A stretch of 64,000 bases of DNA. Source: Exiguobacterium sp. J17977. GTDB taxonomy: Bacteria > Bacillota > Bacilli > Exiguobacteriales > Exiguobacteriaceae. Below are positions 32,516 through 41,216 of this stretch, one piece after another (within the stretch, counting starts at the first letter, position 1; each line of letters begins with the position of its first letter). Position numbers and translations under genes: made by a program. The notes under the pieces were generated by a model. The model saw only the letters and a list, made by a program, of their open reading frames with translations, did no database searches and was not told the origin of the DNA. The stretch spans positions 124,001 to 188,000 of the forward strand of contig NZ_JAEQBB010000002.1 in the NCBI RefSeq assembly GCF_018616375.1, given 5' to 3'.

Positions 32516-33148
32516 ATGACTAGAAAGTTTTTACTCATTCCATGGGCCGCTGCAATTGCCATCGCGCTCCTCGGCCCGAACGAACCGTTCTCGAGCCGGT
32601 TTTTGCTCGACTTCATCACGTATAACACGGACGCCTATGAAGGATATTCGCTTTCCTTGTTCAGTATCCTAGGTGTCTATCCGCTCGCCTTGTTCCCGCT
32701 TCTATGGTCCGAGGTGAACCAGTTGCGCCCGAACCCGCTCTTACCGGCTGCGACCGGTTTCGTCGTTGGCGGCTTCATCATCGCGCCGTATTTGGCGTTC
32801 GCGCGGCAATCGCCTTATCCGACACCGATTAAACCGCTCCCGACCCGACTGCTCGGGGTGCTGCTCTTGGTCATCACGATTGGATTGTTCATCGCCGCCT
32901 CGACGACCGGCAACGTGGCCGAGTATTGGTCGTACGTCGAACAGAACCAGTTCGTCCGGACGATGACAGTCGATTTCTTCTTGCTCGCTTTCATCCAAAT
33001 CACGTTGATGAACCGGGATGCCAAACGCTATAAGATGAGCTTGTCGCCGCTGCCTTACATCCCCTTGTTCGGGTTACTGTTCTGGCTGATTATTCGCCAT
33101 AAACAACCGTTCAACGAGGCACCGCCAAGCCGACTAAAAATGAAATGA
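32516..33148 (+). CDS. Uncharacterised membrane protein (210 aa)
   Basis: About five hydrophobic segments are predicted: roughly 5-22, 45-62, 80-98, 115-132 and 178-196. Long polar loops separate the first ones (SSRFLLDFITYNTDAYEG). GAGGTG stands before the ATG. The protein is Pro- and Leu-rich with a basic C-terminus (PPSRLKMK). No family is recognised; it is not a transporter with an obvious signature. Confidence 0.65.
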   Translation: MTRKFLLIPWAAAIAIALLGPNEPFSSRFLLDFITYNTDAYEGYSLSLFSILGVYPLALFPLLWSEVNQLRPNPLLPAATGFVVGGFIIAPYLAFARQSPYPTPIKPLPTRLLGVLLLVITIGLFIAASTTGNVAEYWSYVEQNQFVRTMTVDFFLLAFIQITLMNRDAKRYKMSLSPLPYIPLFGLLFWLIIRHKQPFNEAPPSRLKMK

Positions 33149-33268
33149 GCCGAGCCCCTGTCGCATTCGCGTTAGGGGCATGCTGATGGAAATCAGGATG
33201 ACGGTTCCCAAATCGGGCCAGCTCCTATATACTGAGAATTCAGCTTACAGACGAAAGAAGGTACACCC

Positions 33269-33541
33269 ATGAGATTTTTCAAAGTGATGACGCTTACGAA
33301 CGACAGAGGCGAAGACATCATCTTGAGCGAATACTTCAAAATCAACGACAAACAAGTCAATCAGTTTTTGAAGGATACGCTCGAGCTTGATATGTACGAC
33401 CAGAACGTGACACTGAAAGAGTGTCAGGTCGCCAAGGACCGTTGGGAATGTCCGGTCGGCGATTTTACCATCGTCGAATATTTCAATGAGAAAGAGTTCG
33501 ACAAGATGACCGAGTATCGCAGCCCGGCACCGAAGAAATAA
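33269..33541 (+). CDS. Uncharacterised small protein (90 aa)
   Basis: This is a soluble acidic protein with a likely alpha/beta fold and two cysteines (KECQVAKDRWECPVG). AGAAGG precedes the ATG at 33269. It ends in PAPKK and a strong terminator follows. I recognise no family. It stands alone. Confidence 0.65.
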   Translation: MRFFKVMTLTNDRGEDIILSEYFKINDKQVNQFLKDTLELDMYDQNVTLKECQVAKDRWECPVGDFTIVEYFNEKEFDKMTEYRSPAPKK

Positions 33542-33546
33542 CAGTA

Positions 33547-33586
33547 AAAAGGGATTTCCGACATTGATCGGAAATCCCTTTTTGTA
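33547..33586. terminator. Strong intrinsic terminator
   Basis: A 15-bp stem pairs AAAAGGGATTTCCGA (33547-33561) with 33568-33582 around CATTGA. T and A tracts flank it, so it may serve both strands. Confidence 0.88.
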
Positions 33587-33613
33587 TGAGTCGCCGTTCT
33601 AACATCGGCGTCC

Positions 33614-33748
33614 TTAGTTTGAGTCGTCATTATCCTGTTCCGGATCCGGATCTGGATGTTGTGTCGGTGCCGGTTTCGTGGCCGGATCGGACTGTTCATC
33701 CGGGACTGGATCTGGGTGTACCCCAGGCTGTGATTCATCACGTTTCAT
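33614..33748 (-). CDS. 44-residue Pro/Asp-rich disordered peptide
   Basis: A short frame (ATG 33748, TAA 33614-33616) has AGGAGGG eight bases upstream. The product is almost all Pro, Asp, Gln, Glu and Thr (PGVHPDPVPDEQSDP, then TQHPDPDPEQDNDDSN), so it must be unfolded. The good ribosome binding site and the strong shared terminator behind it support a real gene. The function is unknown. It lies directly upstream of the terminator and 56 bases after the stop of the calcium ATPase gene on the same strand. Confidence 0.6.
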   Translation of the reverse strand: MKRDESQPGVHPDPVPDEQSDPATKPAPTQHPDPDPEQDNDDSN

Positions 33749-33804
33749 TGAGCATCCCTCCTCTGCATAATACATGAATTCCACATTCCGTCTTCACTAA
33801 AACA

Positions 33805-36468
33805 TCAGTGTATGTCTTTGTTACCGATGACACGACGCGAGATGGCTTTCTCGATTTCGACGATGACAAAGACGATGAGACCGAACGCGACCGGATAAAT
33901 CCAGTCTTGCAGCTCGAGCGGTGCTGTACCGAACAGCGTATGCATGAACGGGACGTAGGTGATGAACAACTGGAGTCCAATCAATAGTGCTGAGACGACA
34001 AACGCGATTTTATTGTCGAAGAAGTGACGGTTGAAGGCTGGCGCGAGCTCGGTCCGACAGTTGAACAAATGGAACAGTTGCGCCATGACAATCGTATTGA
34101 GCGTGATTGTTTGCAACTTGTCGGTCGAGTAATCGAAATCACCGAGCATATAGTTGATGACGAGACTACCGCCCCCGATTAAAATCGAGACGAACGTGAT
34201 GCGGAAGACGTAATAGCGACTTAATAGCGGTACGTTCGCCGGACGCGGCGGGCGTTTCATCGTGCTCTCTTCAAGCGGCTCGAACGCGATGGCGAGCGAG
34301 AGTGTGATGGCGACGACCATGTTGACCCAGAGGATTTGAACCGGGCTGAGTGGTGCCGATGCGCCAAGCAAGATACTCATGGCGACGAGGAGTGCTTGTC
34401 CACCGTTTGTCGGGAGCAAGAACAAAATCGTCTTCTTCAAGTTATCGTAGACGCGGCGTCCTTCACGGACGGCGTTATAAATCGTCTTGAAGTTGTCATC
34501 GACGAGGACCATCTGCGAGGCTTCTTTTGCGACTTCCGTCCCTTTAATCCCCATCGCGACCCCGATGTCGGCCCGTTTCAAGGCCGGTGCGTCATTGACA
34601 CCATCTCCGGTCATCGACGTGATTAATCCGTTCTGTTGCAACCCTTTGACGAGACGAAGTTTATCGTTCGGGCTCGTCCGGGCGAAGACGTCATTATGAA
34701 CCGACGCCTCTTTGATTTCTTCGTCGGACATGTTCGTCAATTCTTTCCCTTCAAGGGCACCTTCAACTTCCATGCCGAGTTCTCGCGCGATGGCGACGGC
34801 CGTGTCTTTATGGTCGCCGGTGATCATCTTGATGCGGATCCCAGCGTCACGACAAGCCGCGACCGCTTCAATCGCTTCTTGACGTGGTGGATCGACGATA
34901 CCGTATAGGCCAAGGAACGTGATGCCGTTCTCAACGTCTTCATGGTCGACCGTCTCTTTTGAGGCGTCGACGCGCTTGAAGCCGCCCCCGAGCACGCGTT
35001 GTCCGCGGTCGGCAATCTCTTTTCGTTTCTCATCCCAGTAGGCGCGGTCAAACTCCGTGTCTTCCGCCATATCGAACAGGCGGTCCGGCGCCCCTTTGAT
35101 GAAGATCATGCGCTCGCCCTTATAATCGACGAGCGTCGCCATATATTTGTACTCCGAATCGAATGGAATCTTCGAGATGACGTCCAAACGTTCGATCGGC
35201 CGCTCCGCCTTTTCGGCGAGCGTGAGCAAGCATGCTTCCGTCGGGTCACCATTGACGACCCATTCGCCGCCTTCTTCGTACAACTGGGCGTCGTTACACG
35301 TTTTCCCGACTGTGAGCAAATCAATCATCGACTCGTCATCATCCAAATCGAACGGTTGACCGTTCAATTCCAAATCACCGTCCGGCTCATAACCGCTCCC
35401 TGACACTTCGATGTCGTGTTTGGCCGTGACGACTTGTTTGACGGTCATCTCGTTCTTCGTCAACGTCCCGGTCTTATCGGTACAGATGACCGATACGGCA
35501 CCTAGCGTCTCAACCGACGGCAGGCTACGAACGATGGCTTTCTTCTCGGCCATGTTACGGACACCGAGCGCGAGAATGATTGAGATGACGGCCGGCAATC
35601 CTTCTGGGATAGCGGCGACGGCGAGACCGATCGTCGTCAGCATCAACTCAATCGGGTCGAAATCGCGGACGAAGTAACCGAACGCGTAAATGACGACCGA
35701 GATGACGAGGATGGCGATGGATACCGTCTGACCAAACTTCGTCGTCTGGCGAATGAGCGGCGTCTTCACCGTCTCGACTTCAGCAATCGAGGCGTTGATT
35801 TGGCCGAGCTCCGTGCCTTCTCCGATGGACGTGACGATTGCTTTCGCGCTTCCTGTCGCCACGCTCGTACCTGAATAAATCATGTTCTTGCGATCGCCGA
35901 GGACGGCGTCTTCCGGGACGACTTGGATTTTCTTCTCGACCGTCGTCGCTTCTCCCGTCAATGCCGACTCCTCGACTTTGAACTTCTCTGCTTGAATGAC
36001 ACGGGCGTCAGCCGGTACCTTGTCTCCGGCAGCGAGTACCAAGATGTCCCCGACGACGAGGTCGCTCGAGTCGACTTGGCTCTGCTTGCCGTCACGGATG
36101 ACGCTCGCCTTCGTCTCGAGTAACTTTTTGATGCCTTCTAACGCTTGCTCGGCCTTGTTCTCTTGAAGGTAACCGACGACCGCGATAATCGTCACGACGA
36201 GCACGATGACGATCGTATCGATGTACTCCCCTAAAAAACCGGTGACGACCGCGGCACCGAGTAAGACAAAGACAAGAATATCATTGAATTGACGCAAAAA
36301 TTTTATGATTTCAGGTGTCTTCTCTTTCTCGGGCAATACGTTCTTCCCGTACTGCTCTTGCCGACTTGACACTTCCCCTTTCGACAGACCACTGTCCGTG
36401 TCCGTCTCGAGCGAACTCTGTACCGCATCCGGTTCGAGTGCGTGCCAATTTTTGTTCTCCATCTGCAT
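33805..36468 (-). CDS. P-type Ca2+-transporting ATPase
   Basis: This 887-residue P2A-type ATPase exports Ca2+ from the cytoplasm, the SERCA/PMR1 group to which B. subtilis YloB belongs. Phosphorylated Asp331 lies in ICTDKTGTLTKNE, the hinge motif is TGDGVNDAPALK, and AAIPEGLPAV in helix 4 carries the Ca2+-binding PEGL. An N-terminal cation ATPase domain (1-75) and ten helices are expected. AAGGAGGAG precedes the ATG at 36468. It is a single gene. Confidence 0.92.
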   Translation of the reverse strand: MQMENKNWHALEPDAVQSSLETDTDSGLSKGEVSSRQEQYGKNVLPEKEKTPEIIKFLRQFNDILVFVLLGAAVVTGFLGEYIDTIVIVLVVTIIAVVGYLQENKAEQALEGIKKLLETKASVIRDGKQSQVDSSDLVVGDILVLAAGDKVPADARVIQAEKFKVEESALTGEATTVEKKIQVVPEDAVLGDRKNMIYSGTSVATGSAKAIVTSIGEGTELGQINASIAEVETVKTPLIRQTTKFGQTVSIAILVISVVIYAFGYFVRDFDPIELMLTTIGLAVAAIPEGLPAVISIILALGVRNMAEKKAIVRSLPSVETLGAVSVICTDKTGTLTKNEMTVKQVVTAKHDIEVSGSGYEPDGDLELNGQPFDLDDDESMIDLLTVGKTCNDAQLYEEGGEWVVNGDPTEACLLTLAEKAERPIERLDVISKIPFDSEYKYMATLVDYKGERMIFIKGAPDRLFDMAEDTEFDRAYWDEKRKEIADRGQRVLGGGFKRVDASKETVDHEDVENGITFLGLYGIVDPPRQEAIEAVAACRDAGIRIKMITGDHKDTAVAIARELGMEVEGALEGKELTNMSDEEIKEASVHNDVFARTSPNDKLRLVKGLQQNGLITSMTGDGVNDAPALKRADIGVAMGIKGTEVAKEASQMVLVDDNFKTIYNAVREGRRVYDNLKKTILFLLPTNGGQALLVAMSILLGASAPLSPVQILWVNMVVAITLSLAIAFEPLEESTMKRPPRPANVPLLSRYYVFRITFVSILIGGGSLVINYMLGDFDYSTDKLQTITLNTIVMAQLFHLFNCRTELAPAFNRHFFDNKIAFVVSALLIGLQLFITYVPFMHTLFGTAPLELQDWIYPVAFGLIVFVIVEIEKAISRRVIGNKDIH

Positions 36469-36719
36469 CTCTACTCCTCCTTGGTCATTCCTATATGAAA
36501 AGTCTTTCCCCTTTCTGTTCCCACTCCGGGCCGGACTGACACATATGAGCTTGTTTTTTCGCGAATTTCACAGTTAATTTTGTTCACAATTATCCAATTC
36601 CTAAGATGGAAACGCTACCACCAAAAAAAGTCGTGTCAGATGGATGAAATGGCTTTACAGAACCGTTCGAATGGTTAACTATAGAGGAAATATAGAACAG
36701 AGAGAAAGAGGTACACCAT

Positions 36720-37754
36720 ATGGTCATTATTCAAGGTATCGCACTTTTACTGTTGATTCTTGCCTTATTCACATTATTCAGCTACAAAGCCCCGTTCGGG
36801 ATGAAAGCGATGGGCGCCCTTGCCGGCGCCGCCATCGCCAGTTTCCTGGTCGAGGCATTCAACGCCTACGCCATCGGCGGTCTGCTCCCGCTTCCTTTAT
36901 ATGAAGAAGTAGGACAAGCAGCCGGTTCATTATCAGGTCCGGCAGCAGCCGCGCTCGTATCGATCGCCCTCGGCATCAATCCAGTTTACGCGCTCATGCT
37001 CGGACTATCGGTCGCCGGATTCGGGATTCTTCCCGGCTTCTTCGCCGGCTACATCCTCGCGCTCGCCGGTCGTAAATTAGACCGGCACTTGCCGGCCGGT
37101 GTCGACATGATCTTCTACGTCATCATCATGGCTCCGCTCGCCCGTCTCGTCGCGACAGGCGTCGATCCGCTCGTCACGAACACGCTGACACAAATCGGTG
37201 CGGTCATCGAACTTGCTGCGACACAGAACCCGGTCGTGATGGGACTTGTCCTTGGTGGCATCGTCACGGTCGTCTCGACGTCGCCACTTAGTTCGATGGC
37301 TCTCACAGCCATGCTCGGTTTGACAGGTGTGCCGATGGCCATCGCCGCCCTTGCGTTGACGGCGTCAATCTCGATGAACTTCTTGCTGTTCAAGCGGTTG
37401 AACATCGGGACGAAGAAAGACCAACTATCAGTCGCCATCGAACCGCTCACGCAAGCCGACCTCATCTCGGCGAACCCGATTCCCATCTACAGCGTCAACT
37501 TTGTCGGCGGTGCGATTGCCGGACTCATCGTCGCCATGACCGGTATGGTGAACGATGCCCCAGGTTCCGCTGCCGGGATTCCGGGATTGCTTGTCATGTA
37601 CGGATTCAACGATTGGCAGACCGTGACCGTGACGGCGCTCATCTTGTTCGGTGTCGGAATCGTGGCTGGACTCGTCGGTAGTAAGCTGTTCAAAAACTTC
37701 CCAATCACCCGCCAAACCGAAAAAATGGCCGCTTCCGACGAAGAGGCCGCTTAA
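36720..37754 (+). CDS. PTS EIIC-like sugar permease (PF13303 type)
   Basis: This 344-residue integral membrane protein has about nine hydrophobic segments, with the GINPVYALMLGLSVAGFGILP and VVSTSPLSSMALTAMLGLTG motifs of the stand-alone EIIC family (PTS_EIIC_2). It has no EIIA or EIIB domain, so it must work with other PTS proteins or act in an unknown way. AGAGGTACACCAT precedes the ATG. A near-palindrome AACCGTTCGAATGGTT upstream (36661-36676) sits inside the promoter region. The sugar is unknown. Confidence 0.8.
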   Translation: MVIIQGIALLLLILALFTLFSYKAPFGMKAMGALAGAAIASFLVEAFNAYAIGGLLPLPLYEEVGQAAGSLSGPAAAALVSIALGINPVYALMLGLSVAGFGILPGFFAGYILALAGRKLDRHLPAGVDMIFYVIIMAPLARLVATGVDPLVTNTLTQIGAVIELAATQNPVVMGLVLGGIVTVVSTSPLSSMALTAMLGLTGVPMAIAALALTASISMNFLLFKRLNIGTKKDQLSVAIEPLTQADLISANPIPIYSVNFVGGAIAGLIVAMTGMVNDAPGSAAGIPGLLVMYGFNDWQTVTVTALILFGVGIVAGLVGSKLFKNFPITRQTEKMAASDEEAA

Positions 37755-37756
37755 TA

Positions 37757-37794
37757 CAAAAGGTTCTCACTCCATCTCGAGTGAGAACCTTTTG
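37757..37794. terminator. Bidirectional intrinsic terminator
   Basis: AAAAGGTTCTCAC pairs with GTGAGAACCTTTT (ending at 37793) around a 10-base loop. It lies between two convergent genes. Confidence 0.82.
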
Positions 37795-38841
37795 TTATCG
37801 TTCCGCTTGGACCTCGGTGACCGTCTCTGCGACTGGTGTCCGATAGAGCGGAAAGAAATCAGATGGCCCGTAGCGGAGCAAATGGTCTTGGTTCAACCGA
37901 TGATACACCACCTCGTCGAGCACGGCCTGGCCGATGTAATACGTGAGCGGCTCATCACCCGAGAAGCTCTGCTTGAAGTCATAAAGCGCATCTTCCCCGG
38001 TCGCACCGCCACCGAGATGAACATACGCCTTATCTTTTTCGACCGCGCGACGGATCATTTCGCGGAACAAGAAGTGGTTCGGTCGGAGCGCCAAGTAATC
38101 TGCATCCGATCCACCAAGATGATAGTGGGCCCCGTCGTCCCCGAACAACATGAACACACCTGCCACGATGACGCCGTCATGAACGGCGAACAATAGTTCC
38201 GTCTCACACGTATCGCTGTTCCACAGGTCCTCGAAATATCGGTCCGGGAAATAATAGACGTCGTTCGCAGCACGTCGGTCCATCGTGGCCCGATACAATC
38301 GAATGAACTCACACAGTTCATGCGCCTGCCCGCGAGCGACTGTCACCTGTTCACGGATGGCCCGCTTGACGTTCCGTTTCGTCATCTTGCTGAAACGTTG
38401 CTCCAACTGCTCGAACGAATCATCAATCCGGACATGGACTGTCTGGCGAATCGGGACGGCTCGTCCGAACGCTCGCATCAAATCCGGGTCGAGGCGACAC
38501 GGATGATAACGGATCGTTTCGGTGACGGTCGCTTGATTCTCAGGACGCTGCAGAAAGAGTTTGCGTGCCTCTCGAACGTCCTCGTTTGTGAAGTTTCCCT
38601 CTCGGAACGGACCACCGTAACCGTACGCCGTGACGAGATCGTCATAACGATGGGCGACTGGACGACGGATGTACGGGTATATTAAAATCCCATCGTCCTT
38701 CGCTGCGATATACAACTCAGGCTGCTCGCCGGGTTCACAGTTGGCCAACACGTAGTCGTAATGGTCATACGCATCACAGTTGACCTCCTGTAGCCAATTC
38801 TCCCATTCCCAACGGTTCTTCACGATTTGATTGAACATCAT
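37795..38841 (-). CDS. FemAB/GNAT_6-type transferase
   Basis: This 348-residue protein has two GNAT-like halves: the N-terminal half ends in RQTVHVRIDD, and the C-terminal half has KMTKRNVKRAIREQVTVARG, then HLGGSDADYLALRPNHFLF and YVHLGGGATGEDALYDFKQSF. This is the FemAB / peptidoglycan-bridge or BioF2-like fold, which transfers amino-acyl or acetyl groups. I cannot say whether it modifies the cell wall. AGGGG precedes the ATG. It stands alone. Confidence 0.75.
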   Translation of the reverse strand: MMFNQIVKNRWEWENWLQEVNCDAYDHYDYVLANCEPGEQPELYIAAKDDGILIYPYIRRPVAHRYDDLVTAYGYGGPFREGNFTNEDVREARKLFLQRPENQATVTETIRYHPCRLDPDLMRAFGRAVPIRQTVHVRIDDSFEQLEQRFSKMTKRNVKRAIREQVTVARGQAHELCEFIRLYRATMDRRAANDVYYFPDRYFEDLWNSDTCETELLFAVHDGVIVAGVFMLFGDDGAHYHLGGSDADYLALRPNHFLFREMIRRAVEKDKAYVHLGGGATGEDALYDFKQSFSGDEPLTYYIGQAVLDEVVYHRLNQDHLLRYGPSDFFPLYRTPVAETVTEVQAER

Positions 38842-39030
38842 TCAATCCCCTCTTCCTCAAAATCGTCAATGGTCTAAATCACAATCGGACATCACGAGTC
38901 GTTTCCTATGTCCTGTTCCCATTCATGACTGACTATTTGAAAGATGAGGATAGCTTTTTGTTGTTAACAAACATGAAGCGAGTTTGTTGATTCACAATAA
39001 AATCATCGAGATTTCTCTAAAATTATAAAA

Positions 39031-39062
39031 AAGACGACCTTACCGAATACGGCAGGTCGTCC
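39031..39062 (-). terminator. Intrinsic terminator
   Basis: On the minus strand GACGACCT and AGGTCGTC pair (complement of 39033-39061) with inner pairing, followed by a T run. Confidence 0.8.
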
Positions 39063-39069
39063 TACAGGA

Positions 39070-40068
39070 TTATAAGTTGAAGTCGAGGACACGTTGCGAA
39101 CGGGACGACTCACGGGCCGTCTCGATGATGCGTGTCGTCAACAACGCATCTTGAAGCGTGACGAGCGGACGTCGTGTCGTATAGCTATCCGCGAGCGCTT
39201 GATAGAACGATACGTAGTCGCCAGGTTCGATGTCAATCGTCGCTTCCGCATCCGTGACGATTGTTCCGGTCTCACGGTCGGGGCATCTGACTTCCCCGTT
39301 CCGGAGACACGCCTCTTGCGGATCGAGCCCGATTTTAAGGAAGCTGCCTTCCGTCCCGTGCACTTCGAATCGAGGTGCCTCGATGGCAATGAACGGGTTC
39401 GAGCGAAGATAGACCCGTTTCTCTCCATAATACAACGTCACATGGAACCCGTCATCGGACTGGCCACCGTCACGTTGAATCATGACATCGGCCGATACTT
39501 GATCCGGCGCCCCGAACAAGACGAGCGCTTGGTCAATCAAATGGCTGCCGAGGTCAAATAGAATACCGGCGCCGGGTCCAGCATTCTCGCGCCAGCGGTC
39601 ACGAACGAGCGGACGGAACCGGTCGAACCGTGACTCGAGCACTTTCCAGTCACCGAGGCGGTGTTCTTCGAGCAATCGTTTGACCGTCAAGAAGTCTCCA
39701 TCCGTCCGGCGATTATGGAAGACGTTGACGATGCCGTCACTTGCCTGTTCGAGCGCAATCAATGCCTCGCCTTCCTCCGTCGTCACGAACGCCGGCTTCT
39801 CGACGAGCACGTCTTTCCCTGCTTCCAGGCACCGTTCGACCATGTCTTTATGTAAATCGGATGGCGTCGTGATGACGAACAACGAAGCGTCTGTCGCAAG
39901 CGCCTCGTCTAACGTCGCGTATACAGTGACGTCGCCGAGTGCGGCTCGTACGTCCTCTGGGCGTGAGGAGACGACACCAGCGATTTGGAAGTCATCGAGT
40001 TCCTGTAAAAATGGTACATGGAATGTCGTCGCGGAAAAACCGAAACCGACAAGTATTGTATTGATCAT
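39070..40068 (-). CDS. Gfo/Idh/MocA-family oxidoreductase
   Basis: This 332-residue NAD(P)-dependent oxidoreductase has the N-terminal Rossmann motif ILVGFGFSATTFHVPFL, the catalytic-lysine motif VLVEKPAF and the GGxxxDLGSHLIDQ part (ILFDLGSHLIDQALVLFG) of the second domain, which is typical of the Gfo/Idh/MocA family. These act on sugar or cyclitol alcohols. ATG 40068 follows GGGAGG. It stands alone; the sugar is unknown. Confidence 0.87.
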   Translation of the reverse strand: MINTILVGFGFSATTFHVPFLQELDDFQIAGVVSSRPEDVRAALGDVTVYATLDEALATDASLFVITTPSDLHKDMVERCLEAGKDVLVEKPAFVTTEEGEALIALEQASDGIVNVFHNRRTDGDFLTVKRLLEEHRLGDWKVLESRFDRFRPLVRDRWRENAGPGAGILFDLGSHLIDQALVLFGAPDQVSADVMIQRDGGQSDDGFHVTLYYGEKRVYLRSNPFIAIEAPRFEVHGTEGSFLKIGLDPQEACLRNGEVRCPDRETGTIVTDAEATIDIEPGDYVSFYQALADSYTTRRPLVTLQDALLTTRIIETARESSRSQRVLDFNL

Positions 40069-40103
40069 CTTGTTTCCTCCCATCAATTCGCTTCTCAGTA
40101 TAT

Positions 40104-40130
40104 CAAAAAAAGGGGTTGGTTGACCCCTTA
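40104..40130 (-). terminator. Intrinsic terminator
   Basis: On the minus strand AGGGGT and ACCCCT pair (complement of 40111-40128) and are followed by a T run. The GNAT stop codon is part of the 5' arm. Confidence 0.72.
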
Positions 40131-40616
40131 TGCACTGACACTCTCATCCATATTGTATTCGAACGTGTTGTATCCGTCCCGTGAGTCCACGAAGACGAAG
40201 CCAAACCGTGGATAATAACTATTCAAGAACGCATTGTCGGCCACACAATCGAGCCGGATCGGTTCATGTGTGTCGGCCTCACGCAAGACGTGCTCCATCA
40301 GTTGCTGACCGACGCCTCTGCCTTTCAATCGTTCGCTGACGACGATTCGATGGATATATTGGCCGCGTTCGCCATCTTCCCATAAATTGTGATCCCAGTC
40401 ATCTGCCGGAAGTAAGGCGATCGAAGCCAATACCGATCCGTCTTGCTCGTACACGTAGACGTGTCCCGAGGTGATGTCCGTCTGCACCCGATCCATGAGG
40501 TCTTGCTCCAAATATTCCGTCCATTGGTCGCTACCTTGTTGTTTTAGCGCTACGGCTCGTTGTTCGATTAGGTCCGCGATGTGTTTGGCATCGCGTTTCG
40601 TCGCGAGTCGAATCAT
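40128..40616 (-). CDS. GNAT-family N-acetyltransferase
   Basis: This 162-residue protein has the acetyl-CoA loop RLKGRGVGQQLMEHVLREAD (R-x-x-G-x-G) preceded by the strand IHRIVVSE, and ends in NSYYPRFGFVFVDSRD, which is typical of GNATs. GGAGGACG precedes the ATG at 40616; the longer frame to 40724 would overlap the OsmC gene. It is followed by its own terminator. The substrate is unknown. Confidence 0.85.
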   Translation of the reverse strand: MIRLATKRDAKHIADLIEQRAVALKQQGSDQWTEYLEQDLMDRVQTDITSGHVYVYEQDGSVLASIALLPADDWDHNLWEDGERGQYIHRIVVSERLKGRGVGQQLMEHVLREADTHEPIRLDCVADNAFLNSYYPRFGFVFVDSRDGYNTFEYNMDESVSA

Positions 40617-40695
40617 AACGTCCTCCTTTGTATTGCAGTATTTGAAATACAAATATAACGGACCGTTTCGACTCTTTTCAACCATCTTGCTCACA

Positions 40696-41121
40696 TCACG
40701 CGAACGGGACGACCTCGCCGCCATTCAACTGATAACTGTACGTCATCGTCGCGTTTAGACTGTGCGACACGGAACAATAGCGGTCGACCGACAACTCGAT
40801 GGCATGGCGGACCCGTTCTTCCGGCATGTCCCCGTCGAGGACGTATAAAATGTGAATCGCCGTGAACTTCTTCGGATGTTCTGTCGCCCGGACACCGTCG
40901 ATTTTCATCTCGAACCGCTCGAGCGGCAAGCGCATCTTATGCAAAATCGAGACGATATCGATTCCTGTACAGGCAGCCGTCGCCTGCAGGAGCATCTCGG
41001 TCGGCCGCGGACCCGTGTTGAGGCCGCCAACGTCTTCCCCGGCGTCGAGCGTCACGTCATGACCTGACGGCGTCGTCGTCTGGAACGCCATTCCCTGTTT
41101 CCAATTCACTTGTAAATGCAT
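40696..41121 (-). CDS. OsmC-family peroxiredoxin-like protein
   Basis: This 141-residue protein has the family marks GPRPTEMLLQATAACTGIDIVSIL and SVDRYCSVSHSLN. Two reactive cysteines (ATAAC and RYC) fit the thiol-dependent reduction of organic hydroperoxides of OsmC proteins; it resembles the YhfA-like branch. AAGGAGGAG precedes the ATG. It is a single gene on the minus strand, 80 bases before the GNAT. Confidence 0.87.
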   Translation of the reverse strand: MHLQVNWKQGMAFQTTTPSGHDVTLDAGEDVGGLNTGPRPTEMLLQATAACTGIDIVSILHKMRLPLERFEMKIDGVRATEHPKKFTAIHILYVLDGDMPEERVRHAIELSVDRYCSVSHSLNATMTYSYQLNGGEVVPFA

Positions 41122-41216
41122 CTTTGTCTCCTCCTTATGTTTCGATAGCTTACTATTCCCTTGAATGAGGTATTATTAATCTATGCACTGAAATTGTCGT
41201 TTAGGGAGTTGGTCGT

